Shown piece by piece: positions 1 to 11,968 of a DNA stretch of 64,000 nt (its first letter is position 1; each line of letters begins with the position of its first letter). The notes below the pieces were generated by a model. That model searched no databases and had not been told where the DNA came from. It saw nothing but the letters and a program-made list of their open reading frames with translations. The position numbers and the translations under genes were made by a program. This DNA is from Ideonella alba (GTDB lineage Bacteria > Pseudomonadota > Gammaproteobacteria > Burkholderiales > Burkholderiaceae_C): positions 310,001 to 374,000 of the forward strand of contig NZ_JAGQDF010000004.1 in NCBI RefSeq assembly GCF_018069875.1, in the 5' to 3' direction.

Positions 1-824
1 TGTGGCTGCGCAGCACCGACGACGGTGACGACAAGGACCGCGTGATGCGCAAGTCCGACGGCTCGTTCACCTACTTCGTGCCCGACGTGGCCTACCACGT
101 GACCAAGTGGGAGCGCGGCTTCAGCAAGGTCATCAACTGCCAGGGCACCGACCACCACGGCACCATCGCCCGGGTGCGCGCCGGCCTGCAGGGCGTGGGC
201 GCGGGCATTCCCCAGGGCTACCCGGACTACGTGCTCAACACCATGGTGCGGGTGGTGCGCGACGGCGCCGAGGTGAAGATCAGCAAGCGCGCCGGCAGCT
301 ACGTCACGCTGCGCGACCTGATCGACTGGACCAGCAAGGACGCGGTGCGCTTCTTCCTGATCAGCCGCAAGGCCGACACCGAGTTCACGTTCGATGTGGA
401 CCTGGCCCTGAAGCAGAACGACGAGAACCCGGTCTTCTACGTGCAGTACGCGCACGCGCGCATCTGCTCGGTGCTGGCCCAGGCCGCCGACAAGGGCCTG
501 ACGCCCGAGGGCGCCGACCCGTCGCTGCTCACCGCCCCCACCGAGCTGGCGCTGATGCTCAAGCTGGCCGACTACCCCGGCATGCTCACCAGCGCCGCGC
601 GCGACCTGGCCCCGCACGACGTGGCCTTCTACCTGCGCGACCTGGCTGCCGCCTTCCACAGCTACTACGCCGCCGAGCGCTTCCTGGTGGACGACGCGGC
701 CCTGGCCCGCGCCCGCTTAGGCCTGCTGGCCGCCACCCGCCAGGTGCTGCGCAATGCGCTGGCGCTGCTGGGCGTGGGCGCCCCTGACCAAATGTCGCGC
801 GACGCCGCGCCGGAGACCGCATGA
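1..824 (+). CDS. argS: Arginyl-tRNA synthetase, C-terminal part (5' end outside window)
   Basis: Class I aminoacyl-tRNA synthetase that charges tRNA-Arg in the cytoplasm. The window opens inside the gene; the first complete codon is at position 3. Visible are the QGTDHHGT segment of the Rossmann catalytic domain, the KISKRAG loop that corresponds to the KMSKS signature, and the DALR-type all-helical anticodon-binding domain beginning around [13 protein letters not shown]. The stop overlaps the ATG of the next gene (ATGA), so the SPOR gene is translationally coupled. Identification is firm; the missing N-terminus is only a window effect. Confidence 0.95.
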   Translation, partial: WLRSTDDGDDKDRVMRKSDGSFTYFVPDVAYHVTKWERGFSKVINCQGTDHHGTIARVRAGLQGVGAGIPQGYPDYVLNTMVRVVRDGAEVKISKRAGSYVTLRDLIDWTSKDAVRFFLISRKADTEFTFDVDLALKQNDENPVFYVQYAHARICSVLAQAADKGLTPEGADPSLLTAPTELALMLKLADYPGMLTSAARDLAPHDVAFYLRDLAAAFHSYYAAERFLVDDAALARARLGLLAATRQVLRNALALLGVGAPDQMSRDAAPETA

Positions 825-1498
825 ACCGCACCCCCCCGGCCGGCGCCCAGCGCGGCGGCACCTTCGTCGGCATCATCATCGGCCTGCTGATCGGCCTGGG
901 TCTGGCGCTGCTGGTGGCGCTGTACATCGCCAAGGTGCCGGTGCCCTTCGTCGAGAAGGTGCCGCACCGCACGCCCGAGCAGGACGCCGCCGAAATCGAG
1001 CGCAACCGCAACTGGGACCCGAACGCGCCGCTGGCCGGCAAGCAGGCCGGCAAGCCGGTGAACGACGCGGCGGCCCCGGCGGCCAGCGCCCCGGCCACGG
1101 CGCCGGCCGCGCCGGCCGTGGTGCCTGACAAGCGCGCTGCCGCGTCGGCGCCCAGCCCGACCGCCCCCGCGGCCGAGCCGGCCAAGCCGGGCCGCGACCC
1201 GGCCGCCATCCTCTCCGGCCAGAGCCCCGCGGGCACCGACGCGGCGTCCAAGGACCCGTTCGTCTACTTCGTGCAGGCCGGCGCCTATTCCAACGCCGAC
1301 GATGCCGAACAGCAGCGCGCCCGCCTGGCCATGCAGGGCATGACCGCCAAGGTCACCGAGCGTGAGCAGGGCGGCCGCACCGTGCACCGCGTGCGCCTGG
1401 GCCCCTACGACACCCGCGCCGAGGCCGAGGCCCTGCAGGACCGCCTGAAGGCCGGCGGCGCAGAAGCCGTGCTGGTGCGCCTGGAGCGTCCGCACTGA
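821..1498 (+). CDS. SPOR domain-containing membrane protein
   Basis: A 225-aa protein with one N-terminal transmembrane helix (about residues 15-38, [20 protein letters not shown]), a long Ala/Pro-rich periplasmic linker, and a C-terminal SPOR domain (about 148-222: [21 protein letters not shown], then [18 protein letters not shown]). SPOR domains bind denuded septal peptidoglycan, and the architecture resembles FtsN-like division or cell-wall proteins. It overlaps argS by 4 bases. An argS-SPOR-dsbA order is familiar from Burkholderiales. Division function is inferred from the domain only. Confidence 0.88.
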   Translation: MNRTPPAGAQRGGTFVGIIIGLLIGLGLALLVALYIAKVPVPFVEKVPHRTPEQDAAEIERNRNWDPNAPLAGKQAGKPVNDAAAPAASAPATAPAAPAVVPDKRAAASAPSPTAPAAEPAKPGRDPAAILSGQSPAGTDAASKDPFVYFVQAGAYSNADDAEQQRARLAMQGMTAKVTEREQGGRTVHRVRLGPYDTRAEAEALQDRLKAGGAEAVLVRLERPH

Positions 1499-1594
1499 GG
1501 CCGCCGGCGGGCACCGATTGAACTTCCGGTCATCGCCACGGTCGCACCAGGCGTTGACACCTCACTTTCCTTGGCAGCACACAGGACGAACGAC

Positions 1595-2239
1595 ATGCTG
1601 AACCGGCGCGAATTCACGGGGGCCCTGGTGGCCGTTGGCGGTGTGGCCACCACCAGCCTGGCCCAGGCCCAGGGCGGCCCGGTCGAGGGCACCCACTACA
1701 TGCGCCTGGCCAGCCCGGTGCCGGTGTCGGTGCCCGGCAAGGTGGAGGTGCTGGAATTCTTCATGTACAGCTGCCCGCACTGCTTCCAGTTCGACCCGGC
1801 GCTGGAAGCCTGGGTCAAGAAGCAGCCCGCCGACGTGGCCTTCCGCCGCGTGCCGGTGGCCTTCCGCCCCAACCTGGAGATCCACCAGCGCCTGTACTAC
1901 GCGCTGGAGGCGCTGGGCCAGCTGGAAGCGCTGCACACCAAGGCCTTCAACAGCATCCACGTCGAGCACAAGATGCTGCTCAAGGACGAGGACGTGGCCG
2001 CCTGGGGCGCCGCCAACGGTCTGGACGGCGCCAAGCTGCTGGACACCATGAAGTCCTTCTCGGTGGCCGGCAAGGTGCGCGCCGCCAAGCAGACCATGGA
2101 GGCCTACCGCGTCGACGGCGTGCCGATGCTGGCCATCCAGGGCCGCTGGACCACCTCGGGCTCGACCGCCGGCACCCACGAGAAGGCGCTGGCCGTGGCC
2201 GACTACCTGGTCGCGCAAGCCCGGAAGACCAAGACCTGA
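1595..2239 (+). CDS. dsbA: Thiol:disulfide interchange protein DsbA
   Basis: Periplasmic disulfide oxidase of the DsbA family, about 214 aa. The N-terminus MLNRREFTGALVAVGG is followed by an Ala-rich stretch ending AQA, which looks like a signal peptide with a twin-arginine flavour. The active site is C60-P-H-C63 in FMYSCPHCFQFDP, and the cis-Pro loop is VDGVPMLAI. The ATG at 1595 was preferred over the TTG at 1571 because AGGAC lies just upstream and the signal peptide then starts properly. It follows the SPOR gene by 96 bp and has its own hairpin terminator downstream. Confidence 0.93.
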   Translation: MLNRREFTGALVAVGGVATTSLAQAQGGPVEGTHYMRLASPVPVSVPGKVEVLEFFMYSCPHCFQFDPALEAWVKKQPADVAFRRVPVAFRPNLEIHQRLYYALEALGQLEALHTKAFNSIHVEHKMLLKDEDVAAWGAANGLDGAKLLDTMKSFSVAGKVRAAKQTMEAYRVDGVPMLAIQGRWTTSGSTAGTHEKALAVADYLVAQARKTKT

Positions 2240-2312
2240 CCCCCTGGGCTGGCCGCTGCGCGGCGTCACCCCTCCGCCGGGGCCCGGTGCACGCCGTGCG
2301 ACGCCCGCGCTG

Positions 2313-2353
2313 AGCCCCAGGCTGGCGCACTGACCCCGCTGGGGCTGTCTTTT
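2313..2353 (+). terminator. Intrinsic terminator after dsbA
   Basis: AGCCCCAG (2313-2320) pairs with CTGGGGCT (2339-2346), followed by GTCTTTTT. An alternative tighter hairpin CCCC-GCT-GGGG lies in the right arm. It separates dsbA from the lptA-lptB-rpoN operon. Confidence 0.65.
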
Positions 2354-2420
2354 TCGTGCCAACGGGCTGGCGCTCGGGTGCCGGGGCCGTAGAATGGTCT
2401 GCAATTTCCGTGCCGCAGCC

Positions 2421-2980
2421 ATGTCCCGCCGCCCTCCCCTCTGTCTGATCGCCGCGCTGGCGCTGCTGGCCTGCGTGCCGGCCCGGGCCGAGCGGGCCGA
2501 CCGGACCAAGCCGCTGGTGGTGGAGAGCGACGGCAAGAAGGCCGCCTCGGTGGACCTGAGCAAGCGCACCACCACCGTCGTCGGTAACGTGGTGATCACC
2601 CAGGGCACGCTGCAGATCAAGGCCGACAAGGTGGACGTGCGCGAAGACGCGCCCGGCCGCTTCAGCGCCACCGCGCTGGGCAGCGCCGCCCAGCCCGCCA
2701 CCTTCCGCCAGAAGCGCGACCGGGTGGACGAGGTCATCGAGGCCCAGGCGCTGCGCATCGAGTACGACGGCGGCGCCGACCGCATCCGCCTGGTCGGTGA
2801 GGCCCGCATGCGCATCCTGCGCGCCGGCCAGCCGGCCGACGAGGCCACCGCGGCCGTGATCGTCTACGACCAGCCGGCCGACACGCTCACCTTCGAGGGC
2901 GGCAGCCCCGGCAGCACCGCGGCGTCCAGCCGCCCGCGCCTGGTGTTCGTGCCACGCGCCGACAACCCCGAGGCCCCGCG

Positions 2981-2984
<4 letters not shown>
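2421..2984 (+). CDS. lptA: LPS transport periplasmic protein LptA
   Basis: Periplasmic bridge protein of the Lpt machine that carries lipopolysaccharide from LptC to LptD/E. It has a signal peptide ([23 protein letters not shown]) and an OstA-like beta-jellyroll (about residues 30-165) with the typical opening [21 protein letters not shown]. The ATG at 2421 gives a clean signal peptide; an in-frame start at 2394 would add nine residues with no benefit. The stop overlaps the TTG start proposed for lptB. Unlike in many relatives, no lptC or kdsC lies immediately upstream. Confidence 0.92.
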
Positions 2985-3763
<779 letters not shown>

Positions 3764-3818
3764 CCATGACGGCCCTGCTGTATTCCCTGCCCGTCATCCC
3801 GGCTGAGCGGCGAGCGCG

Positions 3819-5329
3819 ATGAAACCGACCCTGCAGGTCCGCCTCTCGCAGCACCTGGCGCTGACGCCCCAGCTGCAGCAGTCGATCCGCCTGCTGCAGC
3901 TGTCCACGCTGGAGCTGCACCAGGAGGTCGAGCAGATGCTCGACCAGAACCCCTTCCTCGAAACCGAGGACGAAGGGCCCGGCTTCGAATTCACCTCGGT
4001 GGACCGCGCCAGCAGCACCAGCCAGCGCGAAGAGGCCGACAGCGCCGGCGCCTCGGTGGGTGAAGGCGGCGACGAGTCCGCCGGGGTGGACAGCGCCGAC
4101 TTCGGCACCACCGAGCGCGACGACTGGGAAAACGGCACCGAGCGCGACGACTTCGACGGCATCCGCGAAACCCCCGGCACCGGCAGCGGCCAGGGCAACG
4201 ACGACGACTTCGAGCCGCAGGAGCGCAGCGTCAGCGGCCCCACGCTGCAGGAGCACCTGCGCCAGCAGCTGCTGGGCATGCGCCTGTCGCCGCAGGACGC
4301 CGCCGCAGTGCATGTGCTGATCGAGTCGCTCGACGAGGACGGCTACCTGGATGGCACGCTGGAGGACATCGCCGAGCGCGTGGCCGACAGCCTGGGCCTG
4401 GGTGACCTGGACGACCGCGACGAGCTGCTGGACCAGCTGCGCTGCGGCCTGGCCTGGCTGCAGAGCATGGAGCCCGCCGGCGTGGGCGCTGCCAACCTGG
4501 GCGACTGCCTGTGCCTGCAGCTGCGCCACCGCCCCGCGGGCCCGGCGCGCGACTGCGCGATGGCCATCGCCCGCAGCCACCTCGAGCTGCTCGCCCGGCG
4601 CGACCTGAAGAAGCTGGCCAGCGCCACCGGCGCCGACGAGCCCACCGTCAAGGCCGCGCAGGCGCTGATCGTGGCCTGCGAGCCCAAGCCCGGCCGGCCC
4701 TTCTCGCCGGCCGAGAGCCTGATCGTGGTGCCCGATGTGATCGTCGTGAAGAGCGGCCGCAACTGGAAGGTCACGCTCAACCCCGACGTGATGCCCAAGC
4801 TGCGCGTCAGCGAGCTCTACGCCCAGGCCATCCGCGGCCAGCGCGGCGGCGGCAACCTGTCGGCGCGGCTGCAGGAAGCACGCTGGTTCATCCGCAACAT
4901 CCAGCAGCGCTTCGACACCATCCAGCGCGTCAGCCAGGCCATCGTCGAGCGCCAGAAGGCCTTCTTCACGCACGGCGAGATCGCGATGAAGCCGCTGGTG
5001 CTGCGCGAGATCGCCGACGAGCTGGGCCTGCACGAATCCACCATCTCCCGCGTGACCACCGCCAAGTACATGGCCACGCCCTTTGGCACCTTCGAGCTGA
5101 AGTACTTCTTCGGCTCCAGCCTGAACACCGACGCCGGTGGCAACGCCAGCTCCACCGCGGTGCGGGCGCTGATCAAGCAGTTCGTCGCCGCCGAGGACAT
5201 CAAGAAGCCGCTGTCCGACAGCCAGATCGCCGACATGCTGGAAGAGCAGGGCATCCAGGTGGCGCGCCGCACCGTGGCCAAGTACCGTGAAGCCTTGAAG
5301 ATTGCGCCGGCCAACCTGCGCAAAGCCAT

Positions 5330-5333
<4 letters not shown>
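3819..5333 (+). CDS. rpoN: RNA polymerase sigma-54 factor RpoN
   Basis: Sigma factor that directs RNA polymerase to -24/-12 promoters and needs AAA+ activators. The 504-aa product shows the Gln/Leu-rich region I (LSQHLALTPQLQQSIRLLQLS), an acidic region II (about residues 45-150), the core-binding domain, the HTH, and the RpoN box ARRTVAKYRE near the C-terminus. The stop overlaps the GTG start of the following methyltransferase (GTGA). The hpf and ptsN genes often found after rpoN are absent here. Confidence 0.97.
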
Positions 5334-6616
<1,283 letters not shown>

Positions 6617-6619
6617 AGC

Positions 6620-6955
6620 TCAGCGCTTGACCACCGGCCTGCCCGTGAGTGTGGCCAGATAGCGCGAGACGCGGTCGTGCTGAGCCGTCATGCGCTCGGC
6701 CATGCCCTTTTGCGGCGTGGCCAGCAGGCGGTCCATCGACGCCGAGGTGATCGTGGCCACCGCCACCGGCGGCACCACGCTGCGGTCGACGTAGACCTCG
6801 TACTCGTAGCCGCCAATGGTGGCGATGTGGTCCACGGTCGCGGTGCGTGCTGCGACGGCTTCGCTCAGGGCCCGACGGGCCAGATCCGACGGTTCCTGGG
6901 CGCACACGGCGGCGGACAGGGACCAGGCCATCACGGCGCTCAACCATCGTGTCAC
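6620..6955 (-). CDS. Small exported protein of unknown function
   Basis: A 111-aa protein with no family I recognise. The chosen GTG start at 6955 gives a clear Sec signal peptide (MTRWLSAVMAWSLSAAVCA, cut before QEPSD) and has AGGCGG upstream; a longer frame back to 7024 begins with a low-quality Arg-rich stretch. The mature part is helical, with a central segment IGGYEYEVYVDRSVVPPVAVATI that could be a short beta-hairpin, so it is probably periplasmic. It lies 25 bp behind the FrnE-like gene on the same strand, so cotranscription is likely. Confidence 0.6.
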   Translation of the reverse strand: MTRWLSAVMAWSLSAAVCAQEPSDLARRALSEAVAARTATVDHIATIGGYEYEVYVDRSVVPPVAVATITSASMDRLLATPQKGMAERMTAQHDRVSRYLATLTGRPVVKR

Positions 6956-6980
6956 GAGGTGCCGCCTGTCTGTGCCGGCT

Positions 6981-7637
6981 TCAGGCCGCGGCCGCCCCGG
7001 CCGCCTGCCGCAGCGCCTGCGCAAACACTTCGGGCGGCTGCCCGCCGCTGACCAGGTACTGGCGGTTGATCACCACCGCGGGCACCGAGTGGATGCCGGC
7101 CTGCTGCCACAGCGCCTGCTCCTGGCGCACCTCGGCGGCGTAGCGCTGCGGATCGTCGATCACTGCGGCGGCCTCGGCGGCGTCCAGCCCGGCCTCGGCC
7201 GCGGCGGCGCGCAGCACCGCCGGGTCGGCCGGGTTCAGGCCGTCGCGGTGGTAGGCCAGCAGCAGCGCCTGCTTCAGCGCCTTCTGTTCGGTCTCACCCA
7301 CGGTGCCGGCCCAGTGCAGCAGGCGGTGGCCGTCGAAGGTGTTCCAGATGCGGGTGCGGTTGGCGGTGCGCATCGGAAAGCCCAGCGCTTCGGCGCGCTG
7401 CTGGATCATCTGCGCGGCGCCGGCCAGTTCCTCGCGGCTGCGGCCGTACTTGCGTGACAGGTGCCCGGCGATCTCCTCGCCCTCGGGCGGCATCTGCGGG
7501 TTCAGCTCGAAGGGCTGGAAGCGCAGCGATACCGGGCCGATCTCGGGGCCTACCTGGGCCAGCGCCTGCTCCAGCGAGGCCAGGCCGATCGCGCACCAGG
7601 GGCACACGATGTCGGAGACGAACTCGATCTGCATCAT
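6981..7637 (-). CDS. DsbA-family oxidoreductase (FrnE-like)
   Basis: A cytoplasmic thioredoxin-fold protein of 218 aa with no signal peptide. The redox motif CPWC sits at residues 12-15 (FVSDIVCPWCAIG), a helical insertion follows, and the cis-Pro segment is HSVPAVVINRQYLVSGGQPP. This matches the FrnE/DSBA oxidoreductase family (related to 2-hydroxychromene-2-carboxylate isomerases), linked in other bacteria to oxidative stress. Substrate is unknown. ATG pairs at 7637 and 7634 are both possible starts. It is divergent from the lipoprotein gene, sharing a 74-bp promoter region. Confidence 0.85.
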   Translation of the reverse strand: MMQIEFVSDIVCPWCAIGLASLEQALAQVGPEIGPVSLRFQPFELNPQMPPEGEEIAGHLSRKYGRSREELAGAAQMIQQRAEALGFPMRTANRTRIWNTFDGHRLLHWAGTVGETEQKALKQALLLAYHRDGLNPADPAVLRAAAAEAGLDAAEAAAVIDDPQRYAAEVRQEQALWQQAGIHSVPAVVINRQYLVSGGQPPEVFAQALRQAAGAAAA

Positions 7638-7711
7638 GGCCCTAGTCTAGGTCCATGGCGCGCTCACTTATGATCGACGGCACATCGACCTGACAAACAA
7701 CAGGGGGAGAC

Positions 7712-9730
7712 ATGATGCGATGGACAGGATGGCGCGCGGCGCGCCGGGCAGGGGTGACTGTGCTCTGCGCAGTCCTGGTGGCCTGCGGAGGCGGTGGCGG
7801 TGGAGGCGGTGGCTCGGATCCTGTGACGCCGCCAGGCGACACGACCAGTGGCCTGCTGCCCACTGCGCCGGCGGTCGGCGCGACCCTGCATGTCGACGCC
7901 ACCGTCCTGCGCCCGCTGCGCGACGGCACGGTCAGCGTCTACCGGGGCCGCACGATCAACTCGGGCGCGACCACCGAGTACGACAACACCGTCACGCAAA
8001 GCGTCAGCGGCACGCGTCTGCTGGACCAGGCCAGCAATGACCTGGGCCAGGGGCCGGCCACGGCCGATCCGGTCGTCGTGGCCAACGGCCGGGTCACGAT
8101 GAACACCAGCATGCCCTGGACCGACGGCGGCCCGCAGAACCCCTTCGAGCTGGTGCTGCTGAGCTCACCGGTGCGGCTTGGCGAGCGGCATGTTGCCATC
8201 GACAAGCGCTACACCGACGTGGGCACCGATCTGGATGGCGACAAGCTGAATGACCAGATGGATGTGGCCATCTGGACCCTGGTGAAGTCCGAGGACACGA
8301 TCGATCTGCCGCAGCGCAGCGACGTCAAGGCCGTGCGTGTGGACACCGAGATCCGGCTGCGTGCCCGCTACAGCAGCGACGGCTCGACCAGCGATGTCGT
8401 CTCGGCCACGGTCTCCGAGTGGTACGCACCGGGACTGGGTCTGGTCCGGCGAACGCTCGATCTGCCCGGCTCCATCCCCCGCGCCCAGGCCGAGGAGGTG
8501 CTGGTGACGATGGATGCGCTCGACACCGGCCTGGGTTACACGCCGCTGCAGGTCCAGGTTGGCGCCAGCGGCTCGCCGGTGGCGGGACAGACCCTGCCCG
8601 AGCCCCGCGCCGCGGCAGCCTGGGACAGCCACGCGGTGGTGGCCACCAGCATCCCGGGCCGCAGGGCGTCAGAAGGTCTGGCCTTCAGCCAGCTCGATGC
8701 GCGCGGACAGGTGATCAAGACCGCGGTGTTCCGCAGCCAGGACATCCTGGAGCCCGGCAACGCCGTCGTCGACGTTCAGCTGCTGGCCACGCCCGATGCC
8801 CTGCTGACCGTGCTCTCCTCCAGCCGCGGCAGCCGCCTGCTGAGGCTGGACACCACCGGGCAGACGCGGCTGGATGCCGGCAGCGTGGCGCTGGTCAGTG
8901 GTCCGCTGGAAGCGGACTACGACAGGGTCCTGACCACCGCAACCGTGGTGGGCAACACGCTGTGGTTGGCCTGGATCGCCCCAGACGGTCAGAACAGTCA
9001 GTTTGAAGACCTCTACACCCAGTTCATGCGTGCGTTCGATCTGCGTGGGGTCCCGCTGGGGCCGGTGCTGCGGGTGGCCACCAGCACCAACCCGCTGGGC
9101 TGGCGCGCCCGGCGTCTGGACGCCGCGCCAGAGGCGGGCGTGCTGAGCTTTGCCGAGGTGGAGGCCAGCAGCGACGCCTGGCAACTGGCCCAGGCCCGGC
9201 CGACCGATCAGACGCTGGCGCCCCTGGTCAGCCTCCGTCCGCTGCCGGGCACCAACGGCGTCTGCGGAACCGCGGGCCCCTACAGCGGCCGTATGCAGGT
9301 CCAGGCCCTGGGCAGCACCTCCTTGCTGCTGTGCCAGACCTCGTTCAATCACCTGGGCCTGGCTGACCTGGGCAGCCAGCTCACCGTGCCGCGCGACGGC
9401 TCGGGCCGCCTGAGTGCGAGCTCGCTGCTGGGTGCGGATTGGACAGCCCGGGGCGCCCTGGTGGACCTGGGCGCCAGCGCGCAGACCCTGGCCCTCGGCG
9501 CTGAGCAGTCCGGACGCCTGTTCAGCTGGGACACCCAGGACAGCCGCTTCTACCGGCTGGCCGAGTTGCCGCTGGTGGCGGGCCAGACCGACGCCGCGCA
9601 TGTGCGCACGCTGGCCCGCTGGTCGTCGCTGGGCGCCGGGCCAGCGTATCTGATGCCCATGGGCAACCGGGTGCTGGTGATCAACCGCCAGACCGATGGG
9701 ACCCTGAGCACCCACATCGCCTGGCGCTGA
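7712..9730 (+). CDS. Large lipoprotein with poly-glycine linker, unknown function
   Basis: A 672-aa predicted lipoprotein. The hydrophobic signal peptide ends in lipobox LVAC (Cys25), followed directly by nine glycines that would act as a flexible tether, then a Pro/Thr-rich spacer. The remainder is a beta-rich domain that I cannot assign; the second half has repeated segments of the type LARWSSLG and LWLAWI that recall beta-propeller blades, which is only an impression. There are two possible ATGs (7712 and 7715). AGGGGGAG just upstream is better spaced for 7715. It runs convergent to the helicase gene. Confidence 0.75.
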   Translation: MMRWTGWRAARRAGVTVLCAVLVACGGGGGGGGGSDPVTPPGDTTSGLLPTAPAVGATLHVDATVLRPLRDGTVSVYRGRTINSGATTEYDNTVTQSVSGTRLLDQASNDLGQGPATADPVVVANGRVTMNTSMPWTDGGPQNPFELVLLSSPVRLGERHVAIDKRYTDVGTDLDGDKLNDQMDVAIWTLVKSEDTIDLPQRSDVKAVRVDTEIRLRARYSSDGSTSDVVSATVSEWYAPGLGLVRRTLDLPGSIPRAQAEEVLVTMDALDTGLGYTPLQVQVGASGSPVAGQTLPEPRAAAAWDSHAVVATSIPGRRASEGLAFSQLDARGQVIKTAVFRSQDILEPGNAVVDVQLLATPDALLTVLSSSRGSRLLRLDTTGQTRLDAGSVALVSGPLEADYDRVLTTATVVGNTLWLAWIAPDGQNSQFEDLYTQFMRAFDLRGVPLGPVLRVATSTNPLGWRARRLDAAPEAGVLSFAEVEASSDAWQLAQARPTDQTLAPLVSLRPLPGTNGVCGTAGPYSGRMQVQALGSTSLLLCQTSFNHLGLADLGSQLTVPRDGSGRLSASSLLGADWTARGALVDLGASAQTLALGAEQSGRLFSWDTQDSRFYRLAELPLVAGQTDAAHVRTLARWSSLGAGPAYLMPMGNRVLVINRQTDGTLSTHIAWR

Positions 9731-9743
9731 CCCCGGGGTGGCC

Positions 9744-11807
9744 TCACCAGGCCGATCGCAGCCGCGCCCGCAGGTCCAGCGGCGGCCTGGTGGGCGGGCC
9801 CTTGGCGGCCTCTGCCGCTGCCTCGGCCGCACGGGCGCGGCGCGCTGGTGAATCGGCCTCGAACAGCGGCAGCAGCGCCTCCGGGATGAAGCGCGTGCGG
9901 CCGCCGTACAGGTGGCGCTCGCCCATCGCCCGCTGCTGGGTGACATAGAAGCGCTGCGGCACGATCAGCTGCAGGTGGCGCTTGGCGCGGGTCATGCCCA
10001 CGTAGAGCAGGCGGCGCTCTTCCTCCAGCTGCTGGGCGCTGCCGGTGGACAGGTCGGACGGCAGGCAGCCGTCGACCATATTCAGCAGGTACACCGCCTG
10101 CCACTCCTGGCCCTTGGCCGAGTGCAGCGTGGAGAGGATCAGGTAGTCCTCGTCCTTCAGCGGCGGGCCGCTTTCGTCGCTGGTGGCTTCGGGTGGGTCC
10201 AGTGTCAGCTCCGTCACGAAGCGCTCGCGGCTGGCGTGGCCGGCGGCCAGCTGCAGCAGTTGCTGCAGGTCCAGCGCGCGCACCGCGGCGTCTTCCTCGT
10301 GCAGGCGCTCGAGCTGCGGCAGGTACCAGTCGATCGCCAGCGCCAGTTCGTCGGGCCAGCCGCGCTGGCCGCTGCGCAGGGTCTGGCACAGCGTGGCGAA
10401 GGCGGCCAGGTCGGCACGCGCGGCGCTGGGCACGCGCGCGGCGGCCAGGGCGGCCCAGGGTTCGGGTGAAGCGTCCATCGCGTCCAGCAGCGCCGCGGCG
10501 CGGCCCGGGCCGATGCCGGGCAGCAGCGTCAGCAGCCGAAAGCCCGCCAGCCGGCTGCGCGGGTTGTCGATCCAGCGCAGCAGCGCCAGCAGGTCCTTGA
10601 CGTGGGCCGCCTCCAGAAACTTCAGGCCGCCGAACTTGACGAAGGGGATGCGCCGGCGCGCCAGCTCCAGCTCGAGGGCGGCGCTGTGGCTGCCGGTGCG
10701 AAACAGCACCGCCTGGCTCTTGAGCTTCAGGCCGCCTTCGCGCAGGCGCAGCACCTCGTCGGCCACCCAGCGGGCCTGCGCGGCTTCGTCGTCCACCGCC
10801 ACCAGCAGTGGCTTTTCGCTGCTGGCGCGGGTGCTGAAGAGCGTCTTGGCGAAACGCTCGGGGGCGAGCGCGATCACCGCGTTGCTGGCGTCCAGCAGCG
10901 GCTGGGTGCTGCGGTAGTTCTCGGCCAGCGTCACCACCTGCGCGGGCGGCGTGAAGCGGGCGGGGAAGTCCAGGATGTTGCGCACCTCGGCGGCGCGGAA
11001 GCCGTAGATCGCCTGCGCGTCATCGCCCACCACCGTCAGGCCCTGGCCCTGCGGCTTGAGGGCGCGCAGGATGGCTTCCTGCAGCCGGTTGGTGTCCTGG
11101 TACTCGTCGACCAGCACATGCGTGAAGCGCGCCTCCAGCGCGGCGGCGATCTCGGGGCTGGCCTGCAGCATCTCCAGCCACCACAGCAGCAGGTCGTCGT
11201 AGTCCAGCGTCTGCTGGTCCAGCTTGGCGGCGACATAGGCGCCAAACAGGCGGCGCAGCGCGGCCTCGTGCGCCACGCACCAGGGCCAGTGTTCGCGCAG
11301 CAGCGCGTCCAGCGGCTCGCGGCTGTTCACCGCGCGCGAGTAGATCGCCAGGCAGGTGCCCTTCAGCGGAAAACGCTCGGTCGTGTGGTCGGCCACGCCG
11401 GTCTGCTGGCGGCACTGGCCCATCAGGTCCTCGGCGTCACCGCGGTCGATGATGCTGAAGGTCGGCGGCAGGCCGATGGCGTCGGCGTGCTCACGCAGCA
11501 GCCGCGCGCCGATGCCGTGGAAGGTGCCGGCCCAGGGCAGCAGCGGGGCGCGCGCGGTGGGCGGCAGGCCCAGCGCCTGGTGCAGCAGGCGGCCGGCGCG
11601 CCGGGCCAGTTCCTGCGCGGCGCGGCGCGAGAAGCTCAGCAGCAGGATGCGCTGCGGATCGGCCCCGTCCTGCACCAGCCGCGCCAGGCGCGCGGCCAGC
11701 GTCATCGTCTTGCCCGAGCCGGCGCCGGCGATCACCAGCAGCGGTGCGTCGCCGTGGTCCACGGCAGCCTGCTGGGCGGGGTTCAGGGCGGGAGTGCTGG
11801 CCGACAT
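9744..11807 (-). CDS. UvrD/Rep-family ATP-dependent DNA helicase
   Basis: SF1A helicase of 687 aa. Motifs in order: I GAGSGKTMT, Ia, II DEYQDTN, III GDDAQAIYGFR, IV LAENYRS, V LSTLHSAKGQEWQAVYL and VI LLYVGMTRAKR. It is somewhat shorter than E. coli UvrD (720 aa) and lacks an evident UvrD-type C-terminal extension, so it may be a UvrD paralogue rather than the main mismatch-repair helicase. ATG 11807 (MSASTPALNPAQQAAV) places the Q motif correctly; longer frames are non-coding. A LexA-like box sits 15 bp upstream. Confidence 0.9.
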   Translation of the reverse strand: MSASTPALNPAQQAAVDHGDAPLLVIAGAGSGKTMTLAARLARLVQDGADPQRILLLSFSRRAAQELARRAGRLLHQALGLPPTARAPLLPWAGTFHGIGARLLREHADAIGLPPTFSIIDRGDAEDLMGQCRQQTGVADHTTERFPLKGTCLAIYSRAVNSREPLDALLREHWPWCVAHEAALRRLFGAYVAAKLDQQTLDYDDLLLWWLEMLQASPEIAAALEARFTHVLVDEYQDTNRLQEAILRALKPQGQGLTVVGDDAQAIYGFRAAEVRNILDFPARFTPPAQVVTLAENYRSTQPLLDASNAVIALAPERFAKTLFSTRASSEKPLLVAVDDEAAQARWVADEVLRLREGGLKLKSQAVLFRTGSHSAALELELARRRIPFVKFGGLKFLEAAHVKDLLALLRWIDNPRSRLAGFRLLTLLPGIGPGRAAALLDAMDASPEPWAALAAARVPSAARADLAAFATLCQTLRSGQRGWPDELALAIDWYLPQLERLHEEDAAVRALDLQQLLQLAAGHASRERFVTELTLDPPEATSDESGPPLKDEDYLILSTLHSAKGQEWQAVYLLNMVDGCLPSDLSTGSAQQLEEERRLLYVGMTRAKRHLQLIVPQRFYVTQQRAMGERHLYGGRTRFIPEALLPLFEADSPARRARAAEAAAEAAKGPPTRPPLDLRARLRSAW

Positions 11808-11821
11808 CGGTGGACAGCATA

Positions 11822-11837
11822 CTGGATACATCCACAG
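11822..11837 (-). promoter_or_regulatory. LexA-like box upstream of the UvrD-like helicase
   Basis: On the minus strand the sequence reads CTGTGGATGTATCCAG, i.e. CTGT-N8-CCAG, one base from the SOS consensus CTGT-N8-ACAG. The same CCAG deviation is known for the E. coli uvrD operator. It lies just upstream of the helicase ATG, where LexA could block initiation. Motif match only. Confidence 0.45.
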
Positions 11838-11968
11838 CCCGCACAGCCCCTGACGGGCGCCCGCCAACCGGGCGGCTATGCTGCGCGGGCTGTCGCACGG
11901 ACGCGGCGAATGTCGTCTGTCTCCTGGCACGCCCCCCTGGCCATGGCCCCACCCGGCATTCCGCGCTG

